DNA from: Flavobacteriales bacterium UBA7666
GTDB taxonomy: Bacteria > Bacteroidota > Bacteroidia > Flavobacteriales_D > Crocinitomicaceae
Reading direction: 5' to 3'
NCBI GenBank assembly: GCA_002483265.1
Contig: DLHO01000028.1
Coordinates: forward strand, 124,001 to 188,000
DNA: 64,000 bases
Shown piece by piece: positions 40,524 to 49,697 of the stretch. The first letter of the stretch is position 1. Each line of letters begins with the position of its first letter. The notes under the pieces were generated by a model. That model saw nothing but the letters and a program-made list of their open reading frames with translations. It had not been told where the DNA came from and made no database searches. Position numbers and translations under genes: made by a program.

Positions 40524-43500
40524 TTATTTTGTGCCTGTAAGGTATTGAAGCTTAGCAGCGCTCAGGTTAGTTTGAAGTAAGACCGCCAGATATCTTTCCT
40601 GTATTTCGTTAGCGGTTTTGAGGCTAAACAGGTATTCAGAATAAGCAATCTCTCCACCCGCATAAGCTTTTTTTGCGGTTACTGAAATTGATTCAGCATT
40701 TTGTAATGCAGATTCCTTATAAAACACCAGGTTATCTCTGTTATTCAGATATTCCTGCAAGACTTGTTGGTATTTACCCTGCAAATCTGCCTGGTAGGCC
40801 TCATAGTTGCTTTCTGCTACTTTGGTTGAAAGATTTGCCGATTTTACTTTTGCACTATATCCATTAAAAAATAAGGGAATGGCCAAACCAACCTGAAAAC
40901 CTTGAAAACGTTTGGAACCATCAAAATAGACATCCTGATTATTTACGTTTTGTATACCAATAAGTGTTTGATTGAAGTAACCGAGGGTAATATCAGGCAA
41001 CCCTTTGGCAATTTCTACTTTTCGCTGACTTTCAGAAACTTCAATTTGCTGTTGGATGTATGCTAATTCAGGATTCGCGGCAACTGCGTTTGAATCGTTC
41101 ACCAAAAGAAGTTGTTCCTCCTTTAACTCGGTTTCGGCGATTGAAACGGGTTCTTTACTACCGATTAAATTTTGCAGAAGCAAAAGGTATCTCGATTGGT
41201 TTGCTTTATTTCGGACAAGCCGATTACTAAGTTCATTTGCCTGAGTTTGCGCAGTGGTCATTTCAAGTAAAGTACCCTCTCCCGTTTTCTCCCTTAGGGA
41301 AGATGCGGAAACAAACCCCTTGAAAACGCTGTCTTGTGCAATTAAAATATCCCGCTCTGCATAGAGGTATTGTAAATAGAAATAGCACTGTTTAATTTGA
41401 TGAATCAACTCGTTCTTAGTCAATTCTGTTTTCAATTTGCTTTGTTCAATAAGCACATTTCCTAATTCCGAATTGGCAGAAAACACAGTTGGAAAGGGAA
41501 TCGTTTGAGAAATACTCAAATTGTTATCCTTGTGATTGATACTATTGTATTGACCAACCATTAGGTTAACATCCGTTTTCGGAAGTTCAAACAACGTTTG
41601 CTTGTACTGCAATTGATACTCAACCTGCTGATTCATTGCCAAAACACCTTTATTATTGGTCAATCCTTGTTGAATAGCCTGATCCAAAGTCAGCAAATTT
41701 CCTTGTGAAAAACCAAAACCGGAGAAAAGCAAAAACGCTATAACTGCAGCGATATTAGGTACCGATTTCACCTTTGGCTTGAGTTTTTCGAACCAGTAGT
41801 ATAGAATTGGAAGCACCAATAAGGTCAACAAGGTTGCGGTTAACAAACCACCGATTACAACTGTTGCCAATGGTTTTTGAACTTCCGCTCCGCTTCCGTT
41901 TGAAATAGCCATTGGAAGAAATCCTAAAGAAGCAACCAATGCTGTCATGATAACAGGTCGTAACCGAACGGCACTTCCTGTTTTGATAATTTCCACGGTG
42001 TCTTTCATACCTTCTTTTTTTAATCTGTTGAATTCTGCAATGAGTACAATTCCATTCAAAACGGCAACTCCAAAGAGCGCAATGAAACCTACACCTGCCG
42101 AGATACTGAATGGCATTCCACGCATCCATAAGGCAAATACCCCGCCTATTGCAGAAAGCGGAATTGCGGTGAATATCAGTAAGGCCTGTTTAGCTGACTT
42201 AAACGTGATGTAAAGCAAAAAGAAAATCAGCAAAAGTGCTACAGGAACGGCTATCAATAAACGATCTTTAGCAGCTTGAAGATTTTCAAATGTTCCACCA
42301 TAGGTAGGATAATACCCGGCTTCAAATTCCACTTGCGAATCCACTTTCTTTTGTATTTCCTCCACAATACTTTCAACGTCTCTTCCGCGAACATTGAACC
42401 CCACTACAATTCTTCGTTTTGCATCGTCACGCTGAATCTGATTCGGTCCTTCTTTGAAATCAATCGTTGCCAATTGTTCCAAAGGAATTTGCTGACCTGT
42501 GGGCGATTCAATAAACAGGTTGCGAACATCATCCAAATTTTGGCGATTCACTTTATCAAGACGAACAACCAGTTCAAATCTTTTTTCTCCTTCAAATACC
42601 AAACCTGCAACTTCGCCCGCAAAACCTGTGCGAATAGCCGTATTGATATCTTCGATATTCATTCCAAACTGGGCAATTTTATCTCGCTTGAACTCAATTA
42701 CTATTTGTGGCAAACCTGAAACCTGTTCCACATAGATGTCTTGTGCTCCATCAATTTGTTGTGAAATAGCCCCTATCTGCTTAGCGTATTTGCTAAGTTT
42801 GTCCAGGTCTTCACCATAGATTTTGATTACAACATCTTGCCGTGCACCAGTCATCAATTCATTGAAACGCATTTGAATGGGTTGTTGAAACCCAAACGTC
42901 ACTCCCGGAATATGTTTTTCCAGTTCTGCTTGCATTTTTTCAGCGAGTTCGTCTCGCGTTGAAGCACTTGTCCATTCTGATTTATCTTTCAAAATGACCA
43001 TTAAATCACAGGCTTCAACTGGCATGGGATCAGTTGGTATTTCGCTAGAACCTATTTTTCCAACCACTTTTTTTACTTCGGGGAAATGGTCTTTCAATAC
43101 TTTACCTGCTCTAGTGGCTGCTTCAATTGTTTGAGATAAACTGCTTCCGGTTAACACACGTGTTTCAACAGCAAAATCACCTTCTTCCAATGTTGGAATG
43201 AACTCTGATCCCATTGTGCTGAACAAAAACAAACAAAAGAAAAACAAAGTAATAGCAACTCCAACAACTAAGGCTTTTGAGCGTAAAGCAAAAGCGAGCA
43301 TGGGTGTATAAACGCGCTGGCATCCGTCAATAATCCGATCCGAAATCGTGCGTTTCAATGAAATTTTCTTATTTAAAAACAACGCACTCATCATGGGAAC
43401 ATACGTCAATGAAAGAAGAAAAGCACCAAGAATGGCAAAAACCACCGTTTGTGCCATGGGTTTGAACATTTTACCTTCTACACCAACCAATGCAAGAATT

Positions 43501-44885
43501 GGCAAGTAAACAATTAATATGATTATTTCTCCAAAAGCTGCACTGTTTCTGATTTTAGAGGCTGACGTATACACTTCCTTATCCATCTCGGATTGGGATA
43601 AAACGGTTTGTTTATTTCGCTGTTGTAAGTGATGTAAAGTTGCTTCAACAATGATAACTGCACCGTCTACAATCAACCCGAAGTCGATTGCCCCTAAACT
43701 CATTAAGTTTCCACTTACTCCAAACAAGTTCATGAGTGAAATTGCAAAGAGCATCGCCAATGGAATTACGGATGCAACAATTAATCCGGCCCTGAAATTC
43801 CCTAAAAGCAATACCAACACAAAAATGACAATCAATGCGCCCTCAGCGAGATTTTTAGCAACAGTTCCAATGGCATTATTCACCAGTTTGGTTCGATCAA
43901 GGAACGGTTCAACTACAATTCCTTCAGGTAATGTTTTTTCAATTTGGGTCATTCGTTCCTTCACATCAGCAATTACTTTGGAAGAATTCGCTCCTTTCAG
44001 CATCATAACAATTGCTCCGACAACTTCTCCCTCATTGTTCCGTGTCATTGCTCCGTAACGAGTTGCTGCTCCATATTTCACCTCAGCAACGTTTCGTATA
44101 AGTACCGGAATTCCGTTTTCTGGCGTGGTAACAACTATTTCTTCGATGTCTTTAATGGATTGGATTAACCCCTCGCTTCGAATGAAGTAAGCATTGGGTT
44201 TTTTATCAATGTATGCACCACCCGTATTTTGATTGTTCTTTTTTAAAGCCGCAAATACATCCTTTACGCCAACATTCATACTTTTCAATTTGTCCGGATC
44301 TAATGCTATTTCGTATTGCTTTAGGAATCCCCCAAAACTACTTACATCAGCAACTCCTTCTACCCCTAATAATTGTCGACGAATAATCCAATCCTGAATG
44401 GTACGCAGTTCCGTGGCATCGTATTTATCCTCGTAACCTTTCTTGGGATGAATGACATATTGATAAATTTCTCCAAGTCCTGTTGTTAACGGAGCCATTT
44501 CAGGAGTTCCCATGCCCTGAGGGATGGTTTTCGAAGCATCATTTAAGCGTTCACTCACTTGTTGACGAGCCCAATAAACATCAACATCTTCTTTGAAAAC
44601 AACTGTTACAACAGAAAGACCAAAACGGCTAAAGGAACGTACTTCTTCAATATGAGGAATGGTTGACATGGTTTGTTCCACAGGGAAAGTCACGAAACGC
44701 TCTATGTCCTCAGCTCCGTTGCTTGGTGAAACGGTCATAATTTGAACCTGATTATTGGTGATGTCAGGAACAGCATCTATGGGTAATTGATTGATGGAGT
44801 ATGCTCCCCATCCAATAAGTGCGATGATCATAATACCGATCATCAACTTATTCTTAATACTAAATTGAATGACTTTATCTAACAT
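40524..44885 (-). CDS. czcA: Heavy-metal RND pump CzcA fused to a TolC-like channel (CzcC)
   Basis: Start chosen at ATG 44885 (MLDKVIQFSIKNKLMIGIMI), 25 codons into the open frame, giving 1,453 residues. Residues 1-1035 are a complete HME-RND transporter with twelve membrane spans; TM4 reads LGAIDFGLIVDGAVIIVEAT, keeping the D-x(5)-D-x(6)-E relay. The DFG-x-IVDGAV form is that of CzcA-type divalent-cation pumps rather than the AIAVGAMVDAA of CusA, so Zn/Co/Cd/Ni is favoured. Around residue 1045-1065 is a stretch that looks like a former signal peptide (NIAAVIAFLLFSGFGFSQ), followed by a TolC/CzcC outer-membrane-channel domain to the end. Such fusions are known in Bacteroidota. With the CzcB adaptor it forms the exporter in an operon with a small His-rich protein. 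Confidence 0.88.
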   Translation of the reverse strand: MLDKVIQFSIKNKLMIGIMIIALIGWGAYSINQLPIDAVPDITNNQVQIMTVSPSNGAEDIERFVTFPVEQTMSTIPHIEEVRSFSRFGLSVVTVVFKEDVDVYWARQQVSERLNDASKTIPQGMGTPEMAPLTTGLGEIYQYVIHPKKGYEDKYDATELRTIQDWIIRRQLLGVEGVADVSSFGGFLKQYEIALDPDKLKSMNVGVKDVFAALKKNNQNTGGAYIDKKPNAYFIRSEGLIQSIKDIEEIVVTTPENGIPVLIRNVAEVKYGAATRYGAMTRNNEGEVVGAIVMMLKGANSSKVIADVKERMTQIEKTLPEGIVVEPFLDRTKLVNNAIGTVAKNLAEGALIVIFVLVLLLGNFRAGLIVASVIPLAMLFAISLMNLFGVSGNLMSLGAIDFGLIVDGAVIIVEATLHHLQQRNKQTVLSQSEMDKEVYTSASKIRNSAAFGEIIILIVYLPILALVGVEGKMFKPMAQTVVFAILGAFLLSLTYVPMMSALFLNKKISLKRTISDRIIDGCQRVYTPMLAFALRSKALVVGVAITLFFFCLFLFSTMGSEFIPTLEEGDFAVETRVLTGSSLSQTIEAATRAGKVLKDHFPEVKKVVGKIGSSEIPTDPMPVEACDLMVILKDKSEWTSASTRDELAEKMQAELEKHIPGVTFGFQQPIQMRFNELMTGARQDVVIKIYGEDLDKLSKYAKQIGAISQQIDGAQDIYVEQVSGLPQIVIEFKRDKIAQFGMNIEDINTAIRTGFAGEVAGLVFEGEKRFELVVRLDKVNRQNLDDVRNLFIESPTGQQIPLEQLATIDFKEGPNQIQRDDAKRRIVVGFNVRGRDVESIVEEIQKKVDSQVEFEAGYYPTYGGTFENLQAAKDRLLIAVPVALLLIFFLLYITFKSAKQALLIFTAIPLSAIGGVFALWMRGMPFSISAGVGFIALFGVAVLNGIVLIAEFNRLKKEGMKDTVEIIKTGSAVRLRPVIMTALVASLGFLPMAISNGSGAEVQKPLATVVIGGLLTATLLTLLVLPILYYWFEKLKPKVKSVPNIAAVIAFLLFSGFGFSQGNLLTLDQAIQQGLTNNKGVLAMNQQVEYQLQYKQTLFELPKTDVNLMVGQYNSINHKDNNLSISQTIPFPTVFSANSELGNVLIEQSKLKTELTKNELIHQIKQCYFYLQYLYAERDILIAQDSVFKGFVSASSLREKTGEGTLLEMTTAQTQANELSNRLVRNKANQSRYLLLLQNLIGSKEPVSIAETELKEEQLLLVNDSNAVAANPELAYIQQQIEVSESQRKVEIAKGLPDITLGYFNQTLIGIQNVNNQDVYFDGSKRFQGFQVGLAIPLFFNGYSAKVKSANLSTKVAESNYEAYQADLQGKYQQVLQEYLNNRDNLVFYKESALQNAESISVTAKKAYAGGEIAYSEYLFSLKTANEIQERYLAVLLQTNLSAAKLQYLTGTK

Positions 44886-44978
44886 AGTGAGTCTTCTAAT
44901 CGTAAAACAATAGCCGGCAAACAAATTGCACGACGATACAAGACATAGAATGCCCTGCAATAATTATTAATTAATCGA

Positions 44979-45371
44979 TTAGCTCAACTTTGGCGGTTGC
45001 CAAATAGCGGAATAAAATTCAGAGAAAAAAGTTTGGTAAGGTGGTAAAGGATTTCTTTCGGCGAAAAAGGCGATGTCTTCCGTTACGGCTTCAAAGGTTG
45101 CTTTCTTTTCAAGAACAAATGTTAACGAAACAAGTATATGATAGTGTTTCGAAGGGCATTCATTCTGCTTGTGGGTTTTGGAGCCTTCGTGATCTTTGAG
45201 CCCAATATGTTGACCGATAAAATCCAGAAAACTTAACTGGTGATGCTCTTCATTGTGGTGCTTGTAATGCGAAATGAATTCAGGAACAAACGAAAAAGCA
45301 TGTGCTGCTTCCCCTGGCAAGGTAATTACCAGAATAAGAAATAGTACAAACGTTTTCTTCAAACTTTTCAT
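44979..45371 (-). CDS. Small His-rich periplasmic protein of a metal-efflux operon
   Basis: A 130-residue protein with signal peptide MKSLKKTFVLFLILVITLPG (cleavage after EAAHA). The mature N-terminus is rich in histidine (YKHHNEEHHQLS; HKQNECPSKHYHI), giving plausible metal-coordinating clusters, and the C-terminus is aromatic. I recognise no named domain; proteins of this look precede CzcA genes in other Bacteroidota. It is the first gene of the efflux operon, 93 bp before the CzcA start, so a role in periplasmic metal binding or sensing is a fair inference. No metal-specificity can be derived. No clear promoter boxes were found upstream. Confidence 0.75.
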   Translation of the reverse strand: MKSLKKTFVLFLILVITLPGEAAHAFSFVPEFISHYKHHNEEHHQLSFLDFIGQHIGLKDHEGSKTHKQNECPSKHYHILVSLTFVLEKKATFEAVTEDIAFFAERNPLPPYQTFFSEFYSAIWQPPKLS

Positions 45372-45527
45372 CGGGGTAAATGTAATAAAAAAGAACCTTC
45401 GATCCTGCTAAAACTCCTTCGGTTAAAAAATAAATAACACTTTTAAAACTTAAAATTCCAATTGAAAATCAGTGACACTAAACCAATGTGTTTATTTCTT
45501 CGACATTCTATGACATTCTTAAAATAA

Positions 45528-46004
45528 CTATTTTTCACAAATTTCTTTCAGCTTATTGAGTGCTTTTGGGTAAGTCTCGTTCATATAATTTACAAAATCT
45601 TCTGTTGTGTCTAAGTCAACCGTAACGTTTGTAGTTGTCGGCTTGCCGTCTACCTTGGAGGATTCTTCGAAGCTATAGTTTTCAAATCCGTTTGCCCATT
45701 TTTCTACTTCCGGACCTTCTGTAATTTCCTTATCAGCTTTTAAAATTCCATAATGTTGAATCGAAACAAATTGGTTGGGAATGTTTTCAGCGATCCTGGA
45801 AACCATACCTCCCTTTTCCCCTTTCTCGTCTACTCCAACAAATAGAATTTTATCTCCTTTTCCCCAACTTCCTTCATAAGTAGATGTAGGATTAAACAAA
45901 GAAGTCCATTGTTCATACCTTGATTTACTGTTTATGCCAAGCATAAAATCGTATACCTTGCTTATCGGTGCATGGATACTTACTTTGAATTGTAACTTTT
46001 TCAT
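45528..46004 (-). CDS. SRPBCC domain protein (polyketide cyclase-like)
   Basis: Of two near starts (46013 and 46004), the ATG at 46004 (MKKLQFKVSIHAPISKVYDF) fits the family start best, giving 158 residues. The START-like fold is shown by the N-terminal strand and helix IHAPISKVYDFMLGI, the middle segment STYEGSWGKGDKILFVGVDE and the long C-terminal helix FVNYMNETYPKALNKLKEIC. This is the common Bacteroidota SRPBCC protein of ~155-160 residues with unknown ligand. It stands alone after the metal operon, in the same direction, with 156 bp between, and is probably a separate transcription unit. Cytoplasmic. Confidence 0.88.
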   Translation of the reverse strand: MKKLQFKVSIHAPISKVYDFMLGINSKSRYEQWTSLFNPTSTYEGSWGKGDKILFVGVDEKGEKGGMVSRIAENIPNQFVSIQHYGILKADKEITEGPEVEKWANGFENYSFEESSKVDGKPTTTNVTVDLDTTEDFVNYMNETYPKALNKLKEICEK

Positions 46005-46144
46005 AATGCTCAATAGTTGTTAAGAATATCATAATAGCCTCATTTTACGCAGTCTATCACTCACTAACGAATATAATTCGTTTTTTTGGTTCATGAAAAC
46101 TTGTGACATTATGAAATTAGAGATTTAACGATTTCAGGCAATGT

Positions 46145-46357
46145 TCAAGTATTAATTTTTTTTCCATCTGTTGACAGCATATATACCCTGTTTTTTTCGA
46201 ATGCAGTTATAAAATCATCTCTGGAAATCTCAATCGAATCCGGGATTTCATGCGGAAATTCAAGTAGTTTCCAATAAATGGGTGAATCACTAGAAAATAA
46301 AAAGCCCTGACGTTCACCACTGTTTTTATCACTGAAAATCAACGATATACACTCCAA
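46145..46357 (-). CDS. Possible small hypothetical protein
   Basis: A 70-codon frame with a TTG start at 46357 (no in-frame ATG near the start; a stop codon lies immediately upstream). The translation has protein-like composition (SPIYWKLLEFPHEIPDSIEI; DDFITAFEKNRVYMLSTDGK) and matches no domain I know. It lies between the SRPBCC gene and the divergent protease cluster. It may be a real small gene, the C-terminal remnant of a longer one, or chance. Confidence 0.3.
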   Translation of the reverse strand: MECISLIFSDKNSGERQGFLFSSDSPIYWKLLEFPHEIPDSIEISRDDFITAFEKNRVYMLSTDGKKINT

Positions 46358-46423
46358 TTAGGTTTCAATAAATAGTTATAAAAGTCACACTTAGCAAAAT
46401 ATTCAAAAAAAAATCGAAAAAAT

Positions 46424-46452
46424 TTTGATTTCAAATATTTTTTATATATTCG
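46424..46452 (+). promoter_or_regulatory. Candidate promoter of the protease/hydrolase cluster
   Basis: TTTG at 46424-46427 and TATATTCG at 46445-46452 are 17 bp apart, a near fit (one mismatch) to the Bacteroidota TTTG / TAnnTTTG promoter. A start near 46459 would leave a leader of about 30 bases before the ATG at 46489. It is the only such pair in the gap and lies in very AT-rich DNA. Confidence 0.35.
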
Positions 46453-46488
46453 AACGATTTTTATAAGTAACCCTATTCACGATTCTAA

Positions 46489-47796
46489 ATGAAACCACAT
46501 TTAGTTCTAAAGACTTTACCGTCTTTTAATTTACCCGATATCCCATTTTGGGGAGATGTTGCTTTGGGAAAAGCAAAAGCGAATTCATCCTTTTCGGCGA
46601 ATGTTGAAGAACTGTTTAATGAATATAATCTCCGCTATGTTGTTACATCCGAATATCCCAAAAAGTATACTACTTGGACTGAAGATGAAATTAAAGCGGA
46701 ATTAAACCGATTTTACAGATTCATTCTTTTAGAAGAAATCACTATTCCGTCGGCATTATTGAATCGATTGGAATTGCTCCCGGAAATTGAACATGTTCAG
46801 TTGGGTGGAATTACAAGTACCCCACTTCCAGAACTAACCATGTCTTTAGGAAAAAAGGATTCTTATCGCTATGATAATGTTCGTAAATCGATTGGATTAG
46901 ATAAAGTATCTAAAGATACTTTGGGAGACCCATCTGTTATAGTTGCTGTTCTGGATACTGGTGTTCAGTTGAAACATCCTGAATTACAACACTGTATTTT
47001 ACCTGGGTATGATTTTGTAGATATTATAGCAGGTGCAAATGAATTTATCGGAGATTTCTTAGGATATGACGCCGATCCGGAAGATGAGGTTGGACATGGT
47101 ACTCATGTTGCGGGTATTATTGGAGCTAAAGGAATTCATATGTCTCCCGGAGTTGTACCAAATTGCAAAATACTTCCGGTACGCGTATTGGGCGCAATGA
47201 AAAGAGGCGATGATCGTGTTGGTGCAGGGTTGATTGACAATATCAATTCTGGCATTAAATGGGCAGTCGATCAAGGTGCTCAAGTAATCAACATGAGTCT
47301 TGGAATTGTACATGAAGGTGGTGGTTTGCCACACGAAGAGGTTGTGAAATACGCACGGGACAAAGGAGTTACCATTGTTGCGGCAACAGGAAATGACGGT
47401 CTGAATGCGAAATATTACCCTTCCTCCCTACCACATGTAATTGGTGTTGGAGCATTGGATAAAGAAATGATAGGGGCTGCAGCCTTTTCAACCTTTGGGG
47501 ATCAGGTAGATTTTGTTGCTCCCGGAACGGATATTTTCAGTACTCATATTGACGGAAAATATGCCTTTTCGAGCGGAACGTCTCATTCAACACCCTTTGT
47601 TACTGGCGCAATAGCTTTACTTAAATCTTATGCCAATCAAAAAGGAAAATCACTGAACGATCAACAAATAAAATACATCCTTAAACATAGTTCAGATAAG
47701 CTGGGAAAAAGTTTCAAAGACTTGAAAGCCGGTTATGGAATGCTAAATCTAGAGGATGCTTTGCAAATGGTTAAATATAAACTAAACATAAATTAA
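46489..47796 (+). CDS. S8 subtilisin-family serine protease without signal peptide
   Basis: A 435-residue subtilase. The catalytic triad is D156 (in VLDTGVQLKHPEL), H203 (in GHGTHVAGIIG) and S365 (in SSGTSHSTPFVTGA); the oxyanion asparagine is in VAATGNDG. The serine motif reads GTSHSTP instead of the usual GTSMATP. The first ~130 residues are not a signal peptide but a charged region that may act as a propeptide or partner-binding domain (LNRLELLPEIEHVQLGGITS near its end). Export signals and T9SS domain are absent, so it should be cytoplasmic or leave the cell by another route. It is the first gene of a long + strand run leading to a multi-domain peptidoglycan hydrolase, and could process the proteins of that set. 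Substrate unknown. Confidence 0.93.
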   Translation: MKPHLVLKTLPSFNLPDIPFWGDVALGKAKANSSFSANVEELFNEYNLRYVVTSEYPKKYTTWTEDEIKAELNRFYRFILLEEITIPSALLNRLELLPEIEHVQLGGITSTPLPELTMSLGKKDSYRYDNVRKSIGLDKVSKDTLGDPSVIVAVLDTGVQLKHPELQHCILPGYDFVDIIAGANEFIGDFLGYDADPEDEVGHGTHVAGIIGAKGIHMSPGVVPNCKILPVRVLGAMKRGDDRVGAGLIDNINSGIKWAVDQGAQVINMSLGIVHEGGGLPHEEVVKYARDKGVTIVAATGNDGLNAKYYPSSLPHVIGVGALDKEMIGAAAFSTFGDQVDFVAPGTDIFSTHIDGKYAFSSGTSHSTPFVTGAIALLKSYANQKGKSLNDQQIKYILKHSSDKLGKSFKDLKAGYGMLNLEDALQMVKYKLNIN

Positions 47797-47801
47797 TAAA
47801 T

Positions 47802-48041
47802 ATGAACACAATTAATCTTTCCCAGTTTGATGTGGTTTCAAGTTCTAGCTTGACACCTTCATTTAATCTAACTATTCCTGAAAAACTATCAATGGGCAAT
47901 TTGACAACGAACATTTTAAAACTAAATGAGTTGAATGTGGTTATGGACAAGCTATCCATGGTAGCGTTGCAAAATTTGAGAACAAAGTATAAGACAACCA
48001 CACTTGTCATTAAATCCCCTGAAGTAAATCCCAAAAAATAA
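47802..48041 (+). CDS. Small protein of unknown function in protease/hydrolase cluster
   Basis: A 79-residue protein that begins 6 bp after the protease stop. It is Ser/Thr/Asn/Leu-rich at the N-terminus (LSQFDVVSSSSLTPSFNLTI) and likely helical in the middle (NILKLNELNVVMDKLSMVAL), ending in a basic tail. No domain recognised and no signal peptide. Its tight spacing between two larger same-strand genes supports it being real. It could be a structural or assembly subunit, or a protease substrate or inhibitor; the sequence does not decide. Confidence 0.7.
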   Translation: MNTINLSQFDVVSSSSLTPSFNLTIPEKLSMGNLTTNILKLNELNVVMDKLSMVALQNLRTKYKTTTLVIKSPEVNPKK

Positions 48042-48090
48042 AGCGGTTAAACAAAATAACAATCTATAATTCAACTTTAAAATTATAAAA

Positions 48091-49641
48091 ATGAATATTG
48101 AAGACAAAATACGCCAGCATATCAATGATAATGGATTAACAGGCGTGATCACTCAGGTAAATGGCTTAATCAATAACGCTAATTTATCTACAGTTGAACG
48201 AAAAATTATTTCTGTTCCTGCTTTGTATGCTACCTGTTTGGATTATGCATTTTTCGTGGAAAATGTGAATAATACGGACGTAAATGGGATCTTTCAAGCT
48301 TGTATGCGCAGTCTACAGAAATTGGTTCAGGATTTCTATAGTGAATTAATCGAAGAAGTACTAAGTTCAAGAGGAATCAGCTTACCGTCAGATCCGGATT
48401 TGGCAACACAAATCAGTGAAATGATGTTAAGTGTTGTGATGCAATCCAACATATCCATTTCCACAGGCGAATCAGCAGATGCTATCGTAGCTATTTACTA
48501 CAAGGTAAAAGAATTGGGGCCGATTAATTACTTTGTTCGCCAGTACATTAACAATTCGGGAGATGTAGATCCAAATCAATTCACAGACAAGATAATCGAT
48601 GCTATGGTTGATTATATGAGCTCTATGAAATTGGCTATTCCTCAAACCATAAGTGCGTTGGATGCAGCTGTTACGAACCATTCATTTGATGAATATTTTG
48701 CACTGTCACTAGATTATGCATTGCGTGTAGAAAGTGGCGGGGTTGATCCTATTGATTTGTATCGAATTAAAGGAAGTCAAAATACATGGGATTTTTCTGT
48801 TGACCTTTTTGAAAGTTCTGCGAAACAAGGAATTATTCCTAGAAATATATTAGGTGCGGGTGCATTGTATTACACCTATGTATTGGGGGAGCAATTACAA
48901 TGTTTTAATTTGGCTGAGGCGTTGATTTTGAAATGGGCCAGAGGAAATGTGTATGTTTCGGATCCTGCGGCTGAAGGAAAATTGTATCGTTTCTATAAGT
49001 TACTTGAAGAAAGAGCAAATAGCGATGAGCGTAATATGTTGTTCAAACGAGTACTTAATTTAAGTGATGCAACTTTATTGGAAGGAACAATTGTAAATGA
49101 ATCTTTCTCGCGTCTTTGGTCAGAATTAATGCATCAAATAGTTGAGTACATTACTAAAACAGAAACATCCAATAATCGTGATTTTGTTTCTCGTTTACCA
49201 ATCACTCAATTAATTCGTGAAATTCAATACAACTTAACGTCCTTCTTCACGGGAATGGCTCATGTTCAGGCTACTGAAATGTACAACCATTTGCAAGATG
49301 CTATGGAAATTCTTTCAGACGATTCAATTATCAATCAAATTGCTCCTGGAAGAAGTAAGAACATTTGGTCTGTTATTGATGGTTTACATAAAGAAACGTA
49401 CGGCACTGCGCCGAATATTACGGCTTATAAAACAGCAGCGGTTGAGGGTTACAAATTGTTCCAATATGTTTCAAATTTCAATGATGCTATGTTTGATAAT
49501 AACCAATTTATCAGTTTCATTCAATCAGCAGAGTCTTACATCATAGCCTTGAGTCAGGAAGGAACCACGACAAGTAATAGCGATATCACCAAAGGGGAAT
49601 TGGCTGCAGTTGAAGAAGAATTTGAGGATTGGGACAATTAA
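48091..49641 (+). CDS. Large all-helical protein of unknown function
   Basis: A 516-residue protein of helical, amphipathic composition with no signal peptide and no domain I recognise. Two segments look alike (ATCLDYAFFVENVNNTDVNG at residues ~47-66 and FALSLDYALRVESGGVDPID at ~208-227), which suggests an internal duplication of a helical repeat. The C-terminus is acidic (AAVEEEFEDWDN). It lies 49 bp after the small 79-residue gene and 56 bp before the next gene, all on the same strand. The composition and position suit a structural component rather than an enzyme, but that is inference only. Confidence 0.8.
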   Translation: MNIEDKIRQHINDNGLTGVITQVNGLINNANLSTVERKIISVPALYATCLDYAFFVENVNNTDVNGIFQACMRSLQKLVQDFYSELIEEVLSSRGISLPSDPDLATQISEMMLSVVMQSNISISTGESADAIVAIYYKVKELGPINYFVRQYINNSGDVDPNQFTDKIIDAMVDYMSSMKLAIPQTISALDAAVTNHSFDEYFALSLDYALRVESGGVDPIDLYRIKGSQNTWDFSVDLFESSAKQGIIPRNILGAGALYYTYVLGEQLQCFNLAEALILKWARGNVYVSDPAAEGKLYRFYKLLEERANSDERNMLFKRVLNLSDATLLEGTIVNESFSRLWSELMHQIVEYITKTETSNNRDFVSRLPITQLIREIQYNLTSFFTGMAHVQATEMYNHLQDAMEILSDDSIINQIAPGRSKNIWSVIDGLHKETYGTAPNITAYKTAAVEGYKLFQYVSNFNDAMFDNNQFISFIQSAESYIIALSQEGTTTSNSDITKGELAAVEEEFEDWDN

Positions 49642-49697
49642 TTTTTTATCAAACTAATTAATGATTTGTTCAAGTATTAAACTTAAAATATTCAATT

